64,000 nt of DNA from Paludibacterium yongneupense DSM 18731. Its GTDB lineage: Bacteria; Pseudomonadota; Gammaproteobacteria; Burkholderiales; Chromobacteriaceae. Position numbers and translations under genes: made by a program. Shown here in pieces: positions 42,391 to 53,943 of the stretch. Position 1 is the stretch's first letter. Every line of letters begins with the position of its first letter. The notes under the pieces are model-generated. The model worked only from the letters and a program-made list of their open reading frames with translations. It was not told the origin of the DNA and made no database searches. The stretch is from positions 36,217 to 100,216 of the forward strand of contig NZ_AUGZ01000020.1 of the NCBI RefSeq assembly GCF_000422925.1, written 5' to 3'.

Positions 42391-43428
42391 TTATTTCCAT
42401 ACCGGCTTGCCGCTGTTGTCCACAACTTGCTTCCAGCTGTCGCGGATCATGTTCTTGACATTGCCCGGCAGCGGGATGTAATCGAGCTGTTCGGCAGTCG
42501 CGTCGCCGTTCTTGTACGCCCAGTCGAAGAACTTCAGCACGGCCGTGGCTTGTTCCGGCTTATCCTGTTTCTTGTGCAGCAGGATGAAGGTAGCGCCGGA
42601 AATCGGCCAGCTGTTCGCGCCAGGCTGGTTGGTCAGCAGCAGGAAGTATCCCGGAGCCTTCTTCCAGTCGGCATTGGCAGCGGCAGCCTGGAAGGCGGCG
42701 GCATTGGGGGTGACGTACTTGCCTGCTTCGTTCTGCAGCAGGGTGTAGGTCATCTTGTTTTGCTTGGCGTAAGCGTATTCTACATAACCGATGGAGTTTT
42801 TGATGCGTGCGACGAAGTTGGCCACCCCTTCGTTACCCTTGCCGCCTTGACCGGTCGGCCAGGCGACCGAGGTATTGGCGCCGACTTTCTTCGCCCAATC
42901 CGGCGAAACCTTGGACAGGTAGTTCGTGAAGATGAAGGTGGTGCCCGAACCATCCGCGCGGCGAACGGCAAAAATGGTGTCGTTCGGCAGCTTGACGCCC
43001 GGGTTGATGCGGGTCAGTTGCGGATCGTTCCACTTGGTGATCTTGCCGAGGTAGATTTCGGCCAGCAAGGGGCCGGTCAGCTTGATCTGGCCAGGCTTCA
43101 GGCCCGGGATGTTCACGACAGGAACCACACCGCCGATGACGGTCGGGAATTGGGTCAGGCCGGATTTGGCCAGGACGTCCGGTTGCAGCGGCATGTCGGA
43201 GGCGCCGAAGTCCACGGTCTTGGATTGGATCTGCTTGATACCACCACCGGAACCGATCGACTGATAGTTCATGTTGGTGCCGGTCTGGGCGCGGTAGGCT
43301 TCGGCCCATTTGGCGTACAGCGGGTACGGGAAGGTGGCGCCGGCGCCGGTGATGTTGTCGCCCGCGAACGAAGTCGTGGAAATCAGGGCACAAGCAAACA
43401 GAGAGGCCAGCTTGGTAGTCGTCTTCAT
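42391..43428 (-). CDS. pstS: Phosphate-binding periplasmic protein PstS
   Basis: 345 residues. The signal peptide (MKTTTKLASLFACALISTTSFA-G) is followed by the mature start DNITGAGATFPYPLYAKWAEAYR, then NYQSIGSGGGIKQI, VDFGASDMPL and VRRADGSGTTFIFTNYLS, all PstS phosphate-binding elements. Start at ATG 43428, with GGAGA 5 bp upstream. First gene of pstSCAB. A PHO-box-like sequence lies about 60 bp upstream. Confidence 0.97.
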   Translation of the reverse strand: MKTTTKLASLFACALISTTSFAGDNITGAGATFPYPLYAKWAEAYRAQTGTNMNYQSIGSGGGIKQIQSKTVDFGASDMPLQPDVLAKSGLTQFPTVIGGVVPVVNIPGLKPGQIKLTGPLLAEIYLGKITKWNDPQLTRINPGVKLPNDTIFAVRRADGSGTTFIFTNYLSKVSPDWAKKVGANTSVAWPTGQGGKGNEGVANFVARIKNSIGYVEYAYAKQNKMTYTLLQNEAGKYVTPNAAAFQAAAANADWKKAPGYFLLLTNQPGANSWPISGATFILLHKKQDKPEQATAVLKFFDWAYKNGDATAEQLDYIPLPGNVKNMIRDSWKQVVDNSGKPVWK

Positions 43429-43485
43429 GAGTTCTCCATGGGAGGTGCAATTCATACGGAACGAACCGCATCGTAAGCCTGCTAG

Positions 43486-43503
43486 TTTGCAGAAATATTA
43501 CAA
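43486..43503 (-). promoter_or_regulatory. PHO-box-like PhoB site upstream of pstS
   Basis: Minus-strand TTGTAATATTTCTGCAAA agrees with about 12 of 18 positions of the PHO box CTGTCATAWAWCTGTCAY, with two repeats 11 bp apart (TTGTAAT and CTGCAAA). It ends 58 bp before the pstS ATG, a normal place for PhoB activation. Confidence 0.5.
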
Positions 43504-43550
43504 TTCGTGGAAAGGCGGCGGCGCACTGGTTCGATATGCCGCTACAAGGC

Positions 43551-43556
43551 TATAAT
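43551..43556 (+). promoter_or_regulatory. -10 element of the tpiA promoter
   Basis: Perfect TATAAT, 28 bp before the tpiA ATG. The -35 region is poor (TGGTTC at 43527-43532, spacer 18). Confidence 0.5.
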
Positions 43557-43583
43557 TTGCCCTTGTCTACTCGGGAGAGCCGC

Positions 43584-44330
43584 ATGTCAGGGAAGTTGGT
43601 GATCGGCAACTGGAAAATGCACGGGAGCCTGGCTTCGAACCGTAACCTGGTGCGCGGCATGCTCGAAGACTGGTGGATCAACCGCAAGGGCGTTGCGCTT
43701 GCGTCTCCGCATATTTACCTGTTGCAGCTCGCCGACCTGCTCGAATACAGCCCGGTAGCCCTGGCGGCGCAGGATGTCAGCTCTTTTGGCGCCGACGGCG
43801 CCTACACCGGCGAAGTATCGGCTCCTATGCTTGCCGACATGGGCTGCCGCTATGCCTTGCTCGGCCATTCCGAGCGGCGGAACTATTTCAAGGAAGACAA
43901 CCGGGTGCTGGGGGTGAAGCTGCGCAATACGCTGGCGACGGCCGTCACTCCCGTATTGTGCGTCGGCGAAACCTTGCAGGAGCGCGAGTCGGGCTGCCAT
44001 CTGCAAGTGATCGAGCAGCAACTGGAGATCGCGGCAGGGCTCGAGGCCGGGCGGGTCATGATCGCCTATGAGCCGGTATGGGCGATCGGAACCGGCAAGG
44101 TTGCGACCTTGGCCCAGATCCGGGAAATGCATGACAGCATCAAAGCCTGGTGCTTGCAAAACCAAAAAGGCTCTGCTAAGATTCATGTTCTCTACGGCGG
44201 CAGTGTCAAGGCTGACAACGCTGAAGCCATTCTGTCGATCGACAGTGTCGACGGCGCTCTTGTAGGTGGGGCGTCGCTAGACGTCGGATCATTTGCAATG
44301 ATTTGCCAGGCCGCTGATAAATTGGTATAG
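43584..44330 (+). CDS. tpiA: Triosephosphate isomerase
   Basis: 248 residues. Interconverts dihydroxyacetone phosphate and glyceraldehyde 3-phosphate. Active-site residues: N9/K11 (IGNWKMHG), H95 (LGHSERR) and E163 ([11 protein letters not shown], with the flexible loop 6), and the phosphate-binding [12 protein letters not shown] and GGASL near the C-terminus. The ATG at 43584 follows GGGAGAG. The gene is followed at once by secG, a frequent pairing in betaproteobacteria. Confidence 0.97.
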   Translation: MSGKLVIGNWKMHGSLASNRNLVRGMLEDWWINRKGVALASPHIYLLQLADLLEYSPVALAAQDVSSFGADGAYTGEVSAPMLADMGCRYALLGHSERRNYFKEDNRVLGVKLRNTLATAVTPVLCVGETLQERESGCHLQVIEQQLEIAAGLEAGRVMIAYEPVWAIGTGKVATLAQIREMHDSIKAWCLQNQKGSAKIHVLYGGSVKADNAEAILSIDSVDGALVGGASLDVGSFAMICQAADKLV

Positions 44331-44331
44331 T

Positions 44332-44676
44332 ATGGAACTTCTTAAGACGTTAATCTGGATTGTCAACCTGTTGTCCGCTTTGTCGGTTATCGTGCTCGTT
44401 TTGATGCAGCACGGCAAGGGCGCGGATATGGGTGCCGCCTTCGGTGGCGGGTCCTCTGGCAGTTTGTTTGGCGCATCGGGTTCTGCTAACTTTTTGAGTA
44501 GAACGACCGCGATCGTAGCGGTGATATTTTTCTCGACCAGCATGTCGCTTGTCTATCTCTCTGGGGGGAGTAGGGGCGAGCTGGGCGTGATGGCCGGCAA
44601 AGTTGAACAAGCAGCGCCGCAAATCCCGGGCGGAGTTGCAAAAGATAAAACTTCAGGTACGAAGATACCCGAATAA
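44332..44676 (+). CDS. secG: Protein-export membrane protein SecG
   Basis: 114 residues: two membrane helices (about 3-22 and 55-77) joined by the conserved cytoplasmic loop VLMQHGKGADMGAAFGGGSSGSLFGASGSANFLSRTTA. SecG is the accessory subunit of the SecYEG translocon. The C-terminal extension (about 80-114) is hydrophilic and variable. It starts one base after the tpiA stop. Confidence 0.96.
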   Translation: MELLKTLIWIVNLLSALSVIVLVLMQHGKGADMGAAFGGGSSGSLFGASGSANFLSRTTAIVAVIFFSTSMSLVYLSGGSRGELGVMAGKVEQAAPQIPGGVAKDKTSGTKIPE

Positions 44677-44698
44677 TAAAAAGTTAATGCTTAACAGT

Positions 44699-44783
44699 GC
44701 CGACATGGTGAAATTGGTAGACACGCTATCTTGAGGGGGTAGTGGCGTAAGCTGTGTGAGTTCGAGTCTCACTGTCGGCACCA
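44699..44783 (+). tRNA. tRNA-Leu (anticodon GAG)
   Basis: 85 nt including the encoded CCA. Acceptor stem GCCGACA/TGTCGGC, D arm with TGGTGAAATTGGTAGACACG, anticodon stem CTATC/GGTAG with loop TTGAGGG (anticodon GAG), a long class II variable arm (TGGCGTAAGCTGT) and T arm GTGAGTTCGAGTCTCAC, discriminator A. It reads CUC and CUU. Confidence 0.97.
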
Positions 44784-44794
44784 CCATTCAAAAG

Positions 44795-44827
44795 CAGGCC
44801 ACCGGGATTTCCGGTGGCCTGTTTTAT
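44795..44827 (+). terminator. Intrinsic terminator after tRNA-Leu
   Basis: An 11-bp stem CAGGCCACCGG/CCGGTGGCCTG with a 5-base loop, then TTTTATTT. It separates the tpiA-secG-tRNA unit from nuoA, so the nuo operon needs read-through or a promoter in 44828-44875 that I could not see. Confidence 0.88.
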
Positions 44828-44875
44828 TTGGAGCCCAGGGGGTGTGAGCCTCCTTTTTAAAGGGGATTCGGGAAA

Positions 44876-45232
44876 ATGCTGCAAAACTACTTTCCCATTC
44901 TGCTGTTTGTCATTGTCGGGCTTTTGGTTGGCATCGGTCCCATCGTCGTTGGATGGATACTGGGCCCCCACCGTCCCGACCCTGAAAAGCTATCTCCCTA
45001 TGAGTGCGGCTTCGAGGCCTTCGAAGACGCACGCATGCGCTTTGACGTCCGTTACTATCTCGTTGCCATCCTGTTTATCCTTTTCGACCTTGAAATTGCA
45101 TTCATGTTTCCGTGGGCTATCGTGCTCAAGGAGCTTGGCATGTTCGGTTTCGTCGTGATGCTTGAATTCCTGGCCATCCTGACGATAGGTTACATCTACG
45201 TATGGAAAAAGGGAGCGCTGGAATGGGAATAG
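44876..45232 (+). CDS. nuoA: NADH-quinone oxidoreductase subunit A
   Basis: 118 residues, three membrane helices. The conserved loop [48 protein letters not shown] contains the NuoA/ND3 Cys and acidic residues. Part of the membrane arm next to the quinone site of complex I. It is the first gene of the 13-gene nuo cluster, and its end overlaps nuoB by 10 bp. Confidence 0.97.
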   Translation: MLQNYFPILLFVIVGLLVGIGPIVVGWILGPHRPDPEKLSPYECGFEAFEDARMRFDVRYYLVAILFILFDLEIAFMFPWAIVLKELGMFGFVVMLEFLAILTIGYIYVWKKGALEWE

Positions 45233-45699
45233 AGGGTATTCTGGAAAAAGGGTTCATCACCACCACCGCCGATACGCTCATCAATTACATGCGCACCGGT
45301 TCGATGTGGCCCATGACCTTCGGTCTGGCCTGTTGTGCCGTCGAAATGATGCATGCGGGGGCGTCGCGTTACGACCTCGACCGTTTTGGCATCGTTTTTC
45401 GCCCGAGTCCGCGCCAGAGCGATCTGATGATCGTTGCCGGCACCTTGTGCAACAAGATGGCGCCTGCCCTGCGCAAGGTCTACGACCAGATGGCCGAGCC
45501 GCGCTGGGTGATCTCGATGGGCTCCTGTGCCAACGGCGGCGGCTACTACCACTACTCGTACTCGGTGGTGCGCGGTTGCGATCGCATCGTACCGGTTGAT
45601 GTCTACGTTCCGGGTTGCCCTCCGACTGCAGAGGCATTACTGTACGGTATTGTCCAGCTTCAGAACAAAATCAAACGCACCAATACCATCGCCCGTTGA
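45223..45699 (+). CDS. nuoB: NADH-quinone oxidoreductase subunit B
   Basis: 158 residues. Carries the terminal N2 [4Fe-4S] cluster of complex I: C37-C38 ([10 protein letters not shown]), C102 ([11 protein letters not shown]) and C132 ([11 protein letters not shown]). ATG 45223 ([11 protein letters not shown]) is the family start; an upstream frame extension is not needed. It overlaps nuoA and precedes nuoC by 11 bp. Confidence 0.97.
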   Translation: MGIEGILEKGFITTTADTLINYMRTGSMWPMTFGLACCAVEMMHAGASRYDLDRFGIVFRPSPRQSDLMIVAGTLCNKMAPALRKVYDQMAEPRWVISMGSCANGGGYYHYSYSVVRGCDRIVPVDVYVPGCPPTAEALLYGIVQLQNKIKRTNTIAR

Positions 45700-45710
45700 G
45701 GTAGGAAACC

Positions 45711-46304
45711 ATGGCCTCCAAACTGGAAGCGCTCAAGTCATCTGTCGAAAAGGTGCTGGGCGAAAAACTCGTGCGCGCGACGATCGCGCTCGAGGAATTG
45801 ACGGTTGTCTGCGCGGCGTCCGATCTTGCCGCCACGCTCACCCGCTTGCGCGACGAGCCCGAGCTCAGCTTCGAGCAGTGTGTCGATCTCTGTGGTGTCG
45901 ATTACAGCGCCTATGCGGATCTTCCGTGCGACGGCCCCCGCTACGCCGTCGTCTATCATCTGCTGTCGCTCAAGCACAATTGGCGCCTGCGCCTGCGCGT
46001 GTTTGCCGCTGACGACGATTTTCCCGTGCTGCCCACCTCGGTCGAGGTATGGAACGGTAACAACTGGTTCGAGCGCGAGGCGTTCGATCTGTATGGCATC
46101 GTGTTCGAAGGCCATCCCGATCTGCGCCGCTTGCTGACCGACTACGGTTTCGTCGGCCATCCCTTCCGCAAGGATTTTCCGGTTTCCGGCCACGTCGAGA
46201 TGCGTTACGACCCGGATCAGCATCGTGTCATCTACCAGCCGGTCACCATCGAGCCACGCGAGATCGTGCCGCGCATCATTCGCGAGGAGAACTACGGTGG
46301 CTGA
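45711..46304 (+). CDS. nuoC: NADH-quinone oxidoreductase subunit C
   Basis: 197 residues, the 30 kDa subunit of the peripheral arm. The family block [41 protein letters not shown] is complete. It is separate from nuoD, unlike the fused NuoCD of E. coli, as expected for betaproteobacteria. AGGTAGG precedes the ATG; the stop overlaps the nuoD start by 8 bp. Confidence 0.97.
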   Translation: MASKLEALKSSVEKVLGEKLVRATIALEELTVVCAASDLAATLTRLRDEPELSFEQCVDLCGVDYSAYADLPCDGPRYAVVYHLLSLKHNWRLRLRVFAADDDFPVLPTSVEVWNGNNWFEREAFDLYGIVFEGHPDLRRLLTDYGFVGHPFRKDFPVSGHVEMRYDPDQHRVIYQPVTIEPREIVPRIIREENYGG

Positions 46305-47550
46305 AATCCGCAACTTCACTCTCAACTTCGGCCCGCAACACCCGGCTGCGCACGGCGTGCTGCGGCTGGTGCTGGAGCTGGACGGCGAAGTCGTTCAGCG
46401 CGCCGATCCCCATGTCGGACTGCTGCACCGCGCGACCGAGAAACTGGCCGAGACCCGGACCTATCTGCAGGCGCTGCCGTATATGGATCGTCTCGACTAT
46501 ATGTCGATGATGTCCAACGAGCAGGCTTACTGCCTGGCCGTGGAAAAACTCACCGGCGTCGATGTGCCGCTGCGCGCCCAGTATATCCGCGTGATGTTCG
46601 CCGAAATCACCCGGCTGCTGAACCATCTGCTGTGGATAGGCTCGCACGCTCTCGATATCGGTGCCATGACGGTGTTCCTGTACGCGTTTCGCGAGCGCGA
46701 AGACCTGATGGACTGCTACGAGGCGGTTTCCGGTGCGCGCATGCATGCGGCCTACTTCCGTCCCGGGGGCGTGTATCGGGATCTGCCGGACAGCATGCCG
46801 CAGTACACGGTCTCCAAGATCAAGAGCGCCAAGGAGCTCAAGCGCCTCAATGATCTGCGTTCCGGCAGCATGCTCGACTTTATCGAGGATTTCACCAATC
46901 GTTTTCCCGGCTATGTCGACGACTACGAAACGCTGCTCACCGACAACCGGATCTGGAAGCAGCGCACAGTCGGCATCGGCGTGCTGTCGCCCGAACGCGC
47001 GCTGAATCTGGGCATGAGCGGCGCCATGTTGCGCGGCTCCGGCGTGGCATGGGACTTGCGCAAGAAGCAGCCCTATGAGGTCTACGATCGCATGGACTTC
47101 GATATTCCTGTCGGGGTCAATGGCGACTGCTACGACCGTTACCTGGTCCGGGTCGAGGAAATGCGCCAGTCCAATCGCATCATCCGGCAATGTGTCGATT
47201 GGCTGAAGCAGAACCCGGGGCCCGTGATCAGCGGTAACCACAAGGTGGCGCCGCCGTCCCGTGCCGCGATGAAGTCGAACATGGAAGAGCTGATCCATCA
47301 CTTCAAGCTGTTCACCGAAGGGATGCATGTGCCTGCAGGCGAAGCCTATGCCGCTATCGAGCATCCCAAAGGCGAATTCGGCATCTACCTGGTGTCCGAC
47401 GGAGCCAACAAGCCGTACCGCATGAAGATCCGTCCGCCGGGCTATGTCCATTTGTCCGCCCTGGATGAACTGGCGCGCGGCCATATGATCGCCGACGTAG
47501 TCGCGATCATCGGCACGCTTGATATCGTATTTGGGGAGATCGACCGCTGA
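46297..47550 (+). CDS. nuoD: NADH-quinone oxidoreductase subunit D
   Basis: 417 residues from a GTG at 46297 with GAGGAG upstream; the frame is open further upstream, but [24 protein letters not shown] is the family N-terminus. The 49 kDa subunit, homologous to hydrogenase large subunits, lines the quinone pocket ([35 protein letters not shown]). Overlaps nuoC; nuoE begins in its stop codon (TGATG). Confidence 0.97.
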   Translation: MAEIRNFTLNFGPQHPAAHGVLRLVLELDGEVVQRADPHVGLLHRATEKLAETRTYLQALPYMDRLDYMSMMSNEQAYCLAVEKLTGVDVPLRAQYIRVMFAEITRLLNHLLWIGSHALDIGAMTVFLYAFREREDLMDCYEAVSGARMHAAYFRPGGVYRDLPDSMPQYTVSKIKSAKELKRLNDLRSGSMLDFIEDFTNRFPGYVDDYETLLTDNRIWKQRTVGIGVLSPERALNLGMSGAMLRGSGVAWDLRKKQPYEVYDRMDFDIPVGVNGDCYDRYLVRVEEMRQSNRIIRQCVDWLKQNPGPVISGNHKVAPPSRAAMKSNMEELIHHFKLFTEGMHVPAGEAYAAIEHPKGEFGIYLVSDGANKPYRMKIRPPGYVHLSALDELARGHMIADVVAIIGTLDIVFGEIDR

Positions 47551-48022
47551 TGTTGTCCGCAGAATCGCTTGCCAAGATTGACCGCGAGGTGGCCAAGTAC
47601 CCGGTTGACCAGAAACGGTCCGCCGTGATGGCCGCCTTGCGTATCGCGCAGCAGGAAAAGGGTTGGCTGCAAACCGAAACCATCGAATACGTCGCGAACT
47701 ATCTCGGAATCGCGCCGGTCGCCGCTTATGAAGTGGCGACTTTCTATAATATGTACGACCTCAGTCCGGTCGGTAAGTACAAGCTGACCGTATGCACCAA
47801 CCTGCCCTGTGCCCTGCAGGGGGGGGTCGATACCGCAGAATACTTGAAGAGCAAGCTTGGCATCGGCTTCGGCGAGACGACCGCAGACGGTCGCTTCACC
47901 CTGCAGGAAGGGGAGTGCATGGGCGCCTGCGGCGACGCGCCGGTCATGCTGGTGAATAACCACAAGATGTGTAGCTTCATGACGCGCGAAGCGATAGATC
48001 TCAAACTGGCGGAGTTGGAATA

Positions 48023-48023
<1 letters not shown>
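47550..48023 (+). CDS. nuoE: NADH-quinone oxidoreductase subunit E
   Basis: 157 residues, thioredoxin-like [2Fe-2S] subunit of the NADH dehydrogenase module. Cluster Cys residues C82, C87 (VCTNLPC), C123 and C127 ([12 protein letters not shown]). The N-terminal helical domain ([20 protein letters not shown]) is intact. One-base overlaps with nuoD and nuoF. Confidence 0.97.
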
Positions 48024-49318
<1,295 letters not shown>

Positions 49319-49357
49319 TCCGGATTCCGGATCGCCTTATTCAGGTAGCGGACAGCT

Positions 49358-51706
49358 ATGCTCGAAATCGAAATCGACGGTAAGAAACTGACGGTGCCGC
49401 AGGGCAGCACCGTCATGGAAGCAGCCCACTCGGCGGGAACCCACATTCCGCACTTCTGCTATCACAAGAAGCTCTCCATCGCGGCCAACTGCCGCATGTG
49501 TCTGGTGGAAGTGGAAAAAGCCCCCAAACCGCTGCCGGCCTGTGCCACGCCGGTCACCGACGGCATGAAAGTGCACACGCATTCTCCGCTGGCCGTACAG
49601 GCGCAGCAGGGAGTGATGGAGTTCCTGCTCATCAACCATCCGCTCGACTGCCCGATCTGCGATCAGGGCGGCGAGTGCCAGTTGCAGGATATCGCCGTCG
49701 GCTACGGCGGAGGCGCCTCGCGTTATAAGGAGAAAAAGCGCGCGGTAGTCGGCAAGGACATGGGGCCGCTGGTCAGCGCCGAGGAAATGAGCCGCTGCAT
49801 TCATTGCACCCGCTGCGTGCGCTTCACGGAAGAGATCGGCGGCTACCAGGAAATCGGCATGGCCGAGCGCGGCGAAGGCTCCGAGATCATGCCTTTCCTC
49901 GGCAAGACCGTGGATTCGGAAATCTCCGGCAATGTGATCGACCTGTGCCCGGTCGGTGCGCTGACCTCCAAGCCATTTCGCTACAGCGCCCGCGGCTGGG
50001 AATTGTCGCGCCGCAAGTCTGTCGCGCCGCACGACGGTCTCGGCTCCAACCTGGTGGTTCAGGTCAAGGATAACCGGGTACTGCGCGTATTGCCGCGCGA
50101 CAATGAAGACATCAACGAATGCTGGCTCTCCGACCGCGACCGCTTCTCGTATGAAGGGCTGAACGCTGCCGACCGTCTGCAGAAGCCACGCATCAAGTTC
50201 GACGGCAAGTGGCACGAGACCGACTGGACGACCGCGCTCGACTATGTGGTCAAGGGGCTGAACGGGGTGGCGGCGGATCATGGCCGCGATGCGATCGGGG
50301 TGCTGGCCAGCCCGCACGCGACCAGCGAAGCCTTGTACCTGTTGCAAAAGGTCGCGCGCGGCTTCGGCGTCAACAATATCGACTCGCGGCTGCGTCAGAG
50401 CGATTTCGGCGCCGATGCCGCACGCCGTGGTGCCTACTGGCTGGGGGCCAGCATTGTCGAGCTGGCCGCAGCCAAGTCGCTGCTGCTGGTCGGCAGCAGT
50501 ATACGTCAGGAGCATCCGCTGCTGGCTGCGCGTCTGCGCCAGTCGGTGAAGAAGGGGGCACAGCTTAATGTCGTGCACGTGGTCGCCGAAGAGCTGCGCT
50601 CGCCGGTCAACGCCCGCCTGGTGTTTTCGCCGAATGAGCTGGTCGATGCGCTGGAGCAAGTGCTGGCTGCACTCGCCGAACTGAAGGGCGAGGCGCTTGC
50701 CTCCGGACTGGCCGCGGCCGTGCCCGGCGGCGAAGCGCGCCGCATTGCGGCAAGCCTGGCCGAGGCCGAAAGTACCGCCATCGCGCTGGGCAACGTCGCT
50801 CAGCACCATCCGGCCTACAGCCGGTTGCTGGCACTGGCGCAGGAGATCGCGCGGCTGACGGGAGGGCGCTTCGGTGTCTTGTCCGAGGCGGCCAATTCGG
50901 TCGGTGCACAACTGGCCGGGGCCCTGCCGACGCACGGCGCATTCGGTGCCGCCGTCGCCGCCGGCCTCAACGGCGCCCAGATGCTGGCGGCGCCGCGCAA
51001 AGCCTATCTGTTGCTGGAGTGCGACCCGGTCGTCGACGGCTACGATGCGCATGCTGCGCATTCTGCGCTGAAGCAGGCCGAGACCGTGATTGCACTGACT
51101 TCGTTTGCGACGCCGACCTTGCTGGAAGACGCCGATGTGCTGCTGCCTGTCTCGCCGTTCTCCGAAACGGCAGGGTCCTTCGTCAACATGGAAGGACGGC
51201 TGCAGACATTCAACGGCGTGGTTCGTCCGCTGGGCGAGACCCGTCCTGCCTGGAAGGTGCTGCGCGTGCTCGGCAACCGGCTCGATCTGCCCGGCTTCGA
51301 GCAGGAGTCGGTCGAGCAGGTTCGCGCCGAATGGCTGGCGCAAGGGTCGTTGAGCGAGGCGCTGGACAATTCGCACGAGGCGCTCGCCGCGGCTCCTGCC
51401 GCGCGCGGCGGTCTGGTCCGCATCGGCGAGATCCCCTTGTACCAGTCCGACATGCTGTGCCGCCATGCTCCGTCGCTGCAGGCGACGCGTGCGGGGGCCG
51501 TGCCTGTCGCCTACGCGTCGTCGGCCGTGTTGTCCGCGGCCGGGGTCGAGTCCGGCGCGCAGGTCACGCTGGTGCAGGGGGGGGCGACGTTGTCCTTGCG
51601 CATCGAGGTGGACGACAGCCTGCCGGGCGCCTCGGTTCACCTCGCCGCACATCCGCTAACGGCCTTGGCCGGTTTGTTCGACCCGATCGAGATCAGACAG
51701 GGGTAA
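49358..51706 (+). CDS. nuoG: NADH-quinone oxidoreductase subunit G
   Basis: 782 residues. Iron-sulfur subunit: N-terminal [2Fe-2S] (HFCYHKKLSIAANCRMCLVEV), HxxxCxxCxxC (NHPLDCPICDQGGECQLQD), [4Fe-4S] motif CIHCTRCVRF and the molybdopterin-oxidoreductase-like domain after about residue 220. The last 200 residues are Ala-rich and less conserved, as is usual in this subunit. AGGTAG precedes the ATG, 39 bp after nuoF. Confidence 0.96.
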   Translation: MLEIEIDGKKLTVPQGSTVMEAAHSAGTHIPHFCYHKKLSIAANCRMCLVEVEKAPKPLPACATPVTDGMKVHTHSPLAVQAQQGVMEFLLINHPLDCPICDQGGECQLQDIAVGYGGGASRYKEKKRAVVGKDMGPLVSAEEMSRCIHCTRCVRFTEEIGGYQEIGMAERGEGSEIMPFLGKTVDSEISGNVIDLCPVGALTSKPFRYSARGWELSRRKSVAPHDGLGSNLVVQVKDNRVLRVLPRDNEDINECWLSDRDRFSYEGLNAADRLQKPRIKFDGKWHETDWTTALDYVVKGLNGVAADHGRDAIGVLASPHATSEALYLLQKVARGFGVNNIDSRLRQSDFGADAARRGAYWLGASIVELAAAKSLLLVGSSIRQEHPLLAARLRQSVKKGAQLNVVHVVAEELRSPVNARLVFSPNELVDALEQVLAALAELKGEALASGLAAAVPGGEARRIAASLAEAESTAIALGNVAQHHPAYSRLLALAQEIARLTGGRFGVLSEAANSVGAQLAGALPTHGAFGAAVAAGLNGAQMLAAPRKAYLLLECDPVVDGYDAHAAHSALKQAETVIALTSFATPTLLEDADVLLPVSPFSETAGSFVNMEGRLQTFNGVVRPLGETRPAWKVLRVLGNRLDLPGFEQESVEQVRAEWLAQGSLSEALDNSHEALAAAPAARGGLVRIGEIPLYQSDMLCRHAPSLQATRAGAVPVAYASSAVLSAAGVESGAQVTLVQGGATLSLRIEVDDSLPGASVHLAAHPLTALAGLFDPIEIRQG

Positions 51707-52756
51707 ATGATGGAGTTCTTGCAAAGCATTCTTGGCAATGAAGCGGGGCTCGTGTTGTGGACCTTGCTCAAGATCGTCGCAATCGTGCTGCCGACCTTGC
51801 TTGCCGTGGCCTACCTGACCTACGCGGAGCGCAAGGTTATCGGTTATATGCAGGTGCGTATCGGCCCGAACCGGGTCGGTCCGCTGGGCTTGCTGCAGCC
51901 GATAGCCGATGCCGTGAAGCTGATGATGAAGGAAATCATCATGCCGTCGCAGGCCAGCAAAGGACTGTTCGTGCTGGCGCCCATACTGGCCATTGCCCCG
52001 GCGCTCGCTGCCTGGGCAGTGATTCCTTACACCGACCACCTGGTGCTGGCCAATGTCGACGCATCGCTGCTGTATATCATGGCGATCACGTCGATGGGGG
52101 TGTACGGCATCATTCTGGCTGGCTGGGCCGGCAACTCGAAATATTCCTTTCTCGGCGCGATGCGTTCTGCCGCACAGATCGTGTCCTACGAGATTGCGAT
52201 GGGCTTTGCCCTCGTCGGCGTGCTGATGGTCTCGGGCAGCCTCAATCTGGTCGAAATCGTGCATCGGCAGGGGCAGGGTCTGGCCGGCGGCTCACTGCTG
52301 TCGTGGAACTGGCTGCCGCTGTTCCCCCTGTTCCTGGTCTACCTGATTTCCGGTGTGGCCGAGACCAACCGGGCGCCGTTCGACGTCGCCGAGGGCGAAT
52401 CGGAAATCGTGGCGGGTTTCCATGTGGAATATTCCGGGATGGCTTTCGCCGTGTTCTTTTTGGCGGAATATGCCAACATGATACTGGTCGCCGCCATGAC
52501 CTCGATCATGTTCCTCGGTGGCTGGCTGTCTCCGTTCCCCGCTTCGTGGCCGGTACTCGGTGCGGCCAGCATTGCGTGGATGTTCCTGAAGATGGCGTTC
52601 GTGCTGTTCTGCTTCTTGTGGTTCCGCGCGACTTTTCCGCGCTATCGCTATGACCAGATCATGCGTCTTGGCTGGAAGGTGTTCATCCCTGTCACGCTGT
52701 TGTGGGTGGTGGTGCTGGGCGGTTGGATGATGAGTCCGGTTTCGCTGTGGAATTGA
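51707..52756 (+). CDS. nuoH: NADH-quinone oxidoreductase subunit H
   Basis: 349 residues, eight membrane helices. Subunit at the junction of the two arms that forms the quinone entry. Conserved [34 protein letters not shown], loop [29 protein letters not shown] and [19 protein letters not shown]. The ATG directly follows the nuoG stop. Confidence 0.97.
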   Translation: MMEFLQSILGNEAGLVLWTLLKIVAIVLPTLLAVAYLTYAERKVIGYMQVRIGPNRVGPLGLLQPIADAVKLMMKEIIMPSQASKGLFVLAPILAIAPALAAWAVIPYTDHLVLANVDASLLYIMAITSMGVYGIILAGWAGNSKYSFLGAMRSAAQIVSYEIAMGFALVGVLMVSGSLNLVEIVHRQGQGLAGGSLLSWNWLPLFPLFLVYLISGVAETNRAPFDVAEGESEIVAGFHVEYSGMAFAVFFLAEYANMILVAAMTSIMFLGGWLSPFPASWPVLGAASIAWMFLKMAFVLFCFLWFRATFPRYRYDQIMRLGWKVFIPVTLLWVVVLGGWMMSPVSLWN

Positions 52757-52775
52757 AGGGATAAAGGTTACGAGC

Positions 52776-53264
52776 ATGGAAACGATTCGCAACTTTTTCA
52801 AAACCTTCTTGCTGGTCGAATTGGTGAAGGGCCTGATGTTGACCGGCCGCTTCCTGTTCGCCCGCAAGATCACCGTGCAGTACCCGGAAGAGAAGACGCC
52901 GCTGTCTCCCCGTTTCCGCGGGCTGCATGCGCAGCGTCGCTACGCCAACGGCGAAGAGCGCTGCATCGCTTGCAAATTGTGCGAGGCGGTTTGCCCGGCC
53001 CTGGCGATCTCGATCGAGTCGGAGCAACGCGATGACGGTACGCGCCGCACGACACGCTACGATATCGATCTGACCAAGTGCATCTTCTGCGGTTTCTGCG
53101 AAGAGGCCTGTCCGGTGGATGCCATCGTGGAAACGCATATTTTCGAATACCACGGCGAAAAGCGCGGCGATCTGTATTACACCAAACCGATGCTGTTGGC
53201 GGTCGGCGATAAATACGAATCGGAAATCGCCGAGCGCAAGGCGGCCGATGCCAAATACCGCTAA
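52776..53264 (+). CDS. nuoI: NADH-quinone oxidoreductase subunit I
   Basis: 162 residues. Ferredoxin-like subunit with two [4Fe-4S] motifs, [13 protein letters not shown] and [18 protein letters not shown] (clusters N6a and N6b), feeding electrons to Nuo[16 protein letters not shown] precedes the first. Full length. Confidence 0.97.
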   Translation: METIRNFFKTFLLVELVKGLMLTGRFLFARKITVQYPEEKTPLSPRFRGLHAQRRYANGEERCIACKLCEAVCPALAISIESEQRDDGTRRTTRYDIDLTKCIFCGFCEEACPVDAIVETHIFEYHGEKRGDLYYTKPMLLAVGDKYESEIAERKAADAKYR

Positions 53265-53273
53265 GGGGGGGAC

Positions 53274-53918
53274 ATGAGCTTTTCAAGTGTCGTATTTTAT
53301 ATTTTGTCCGCGATTCTTGTTTTCGCGGCCGTGCGCGTGATCACCGCCAAAAACCCGGTGCATGCCGCCCTCTACCTGGTACTGGCGTTCTTTACCAGCG
53401 CCGGGCACTGGATCCTGCTCGAATCCGAGTTTCTGGCCATCACGCTGGTGCTGGTCTACGTCGGGGCCGTGATGGTGCTGTTCCTGTTCGTGGTCATGAT
53501 GCTCGATATCAATATCGAGAAATTGCGCGAGGGCTTCTGGCAGCATTTGCCGCTAGCCGGCATCATTGCCCTGGTCATGGTCGGCGAAATGGTGCTCGTG
53601 CTGAGCAGTCCGGAGGCCGGACTGGCCAGCTACCGCGCCGCTGCCCCCCTGCCGGGCGACTTCAGTAATGTGCGTCAGCTCGGTCTTCTGCTGTACACCC
53701 ATTATCTGTACCCGTTCGAGCTGGCGTCGGTGGTGCTGCTGGTGGCCATCGTGGCCGCCATCGCGCTGACCATGCGCCGGCGCAAGGACAGCAAGTACGT
53801 CAATCCGGGCGACCAGGCCGCGGTGCGACGCCAGGACCGGGTTCGCCTGGTCAAGATGGAGGCGGAGAAAACCGTCGCCGCTACCGACGTCGCCGCCGGC
53901 GACCAAACCCAGGCCTGA
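53274..53918 (+). CDS. nuoJ: NADH-quinone oxidoreductase subunit J
   Basis: 214 residues, five membrane helices. Conserved NPVHAALYLVLAFFTSAGHWILLESEFLAITLVLVYVGAVMVLFLFVVMML forms the pi-bulge helix region. The C-terminal 50 residues are charged and variable (RRRKDSKYVNPGDQAAVRRQDRVRLVK). Nine bp after nuoI. Confidence 0.96.
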   Translation: MSFSSVVFYILSAILVFAAVRVITAKNPVHAALYLVLAFFTSAGHWILLESEFLAITLVLVYVGAVMVLFLFVVMMLDINIEKLREGFWQHLPLAGIIALVMVGEMVLVLSSPEAGLASYRAAAPLPGDFSNVRQLGLLLYTHYLYPFELASVVLLVAIVAAIALTMRRRKDSKYVNPGDQAAVRRQDRVRLVKMEAEKTVAATDVAAGDQTQA

Positions 53919-53943
53919 TGGCCGTCGATAAGAGGGAGGTACC

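Noticed and set aside
49337..51652. 771-codon minus-strand open frame opposite nuoG
   Set aside because: Arg/Gln/His-rich composition without motifs; it is the GC-rich shadow of nuoG. The same applies to 29543-31537 opposite rdgB/hemW.
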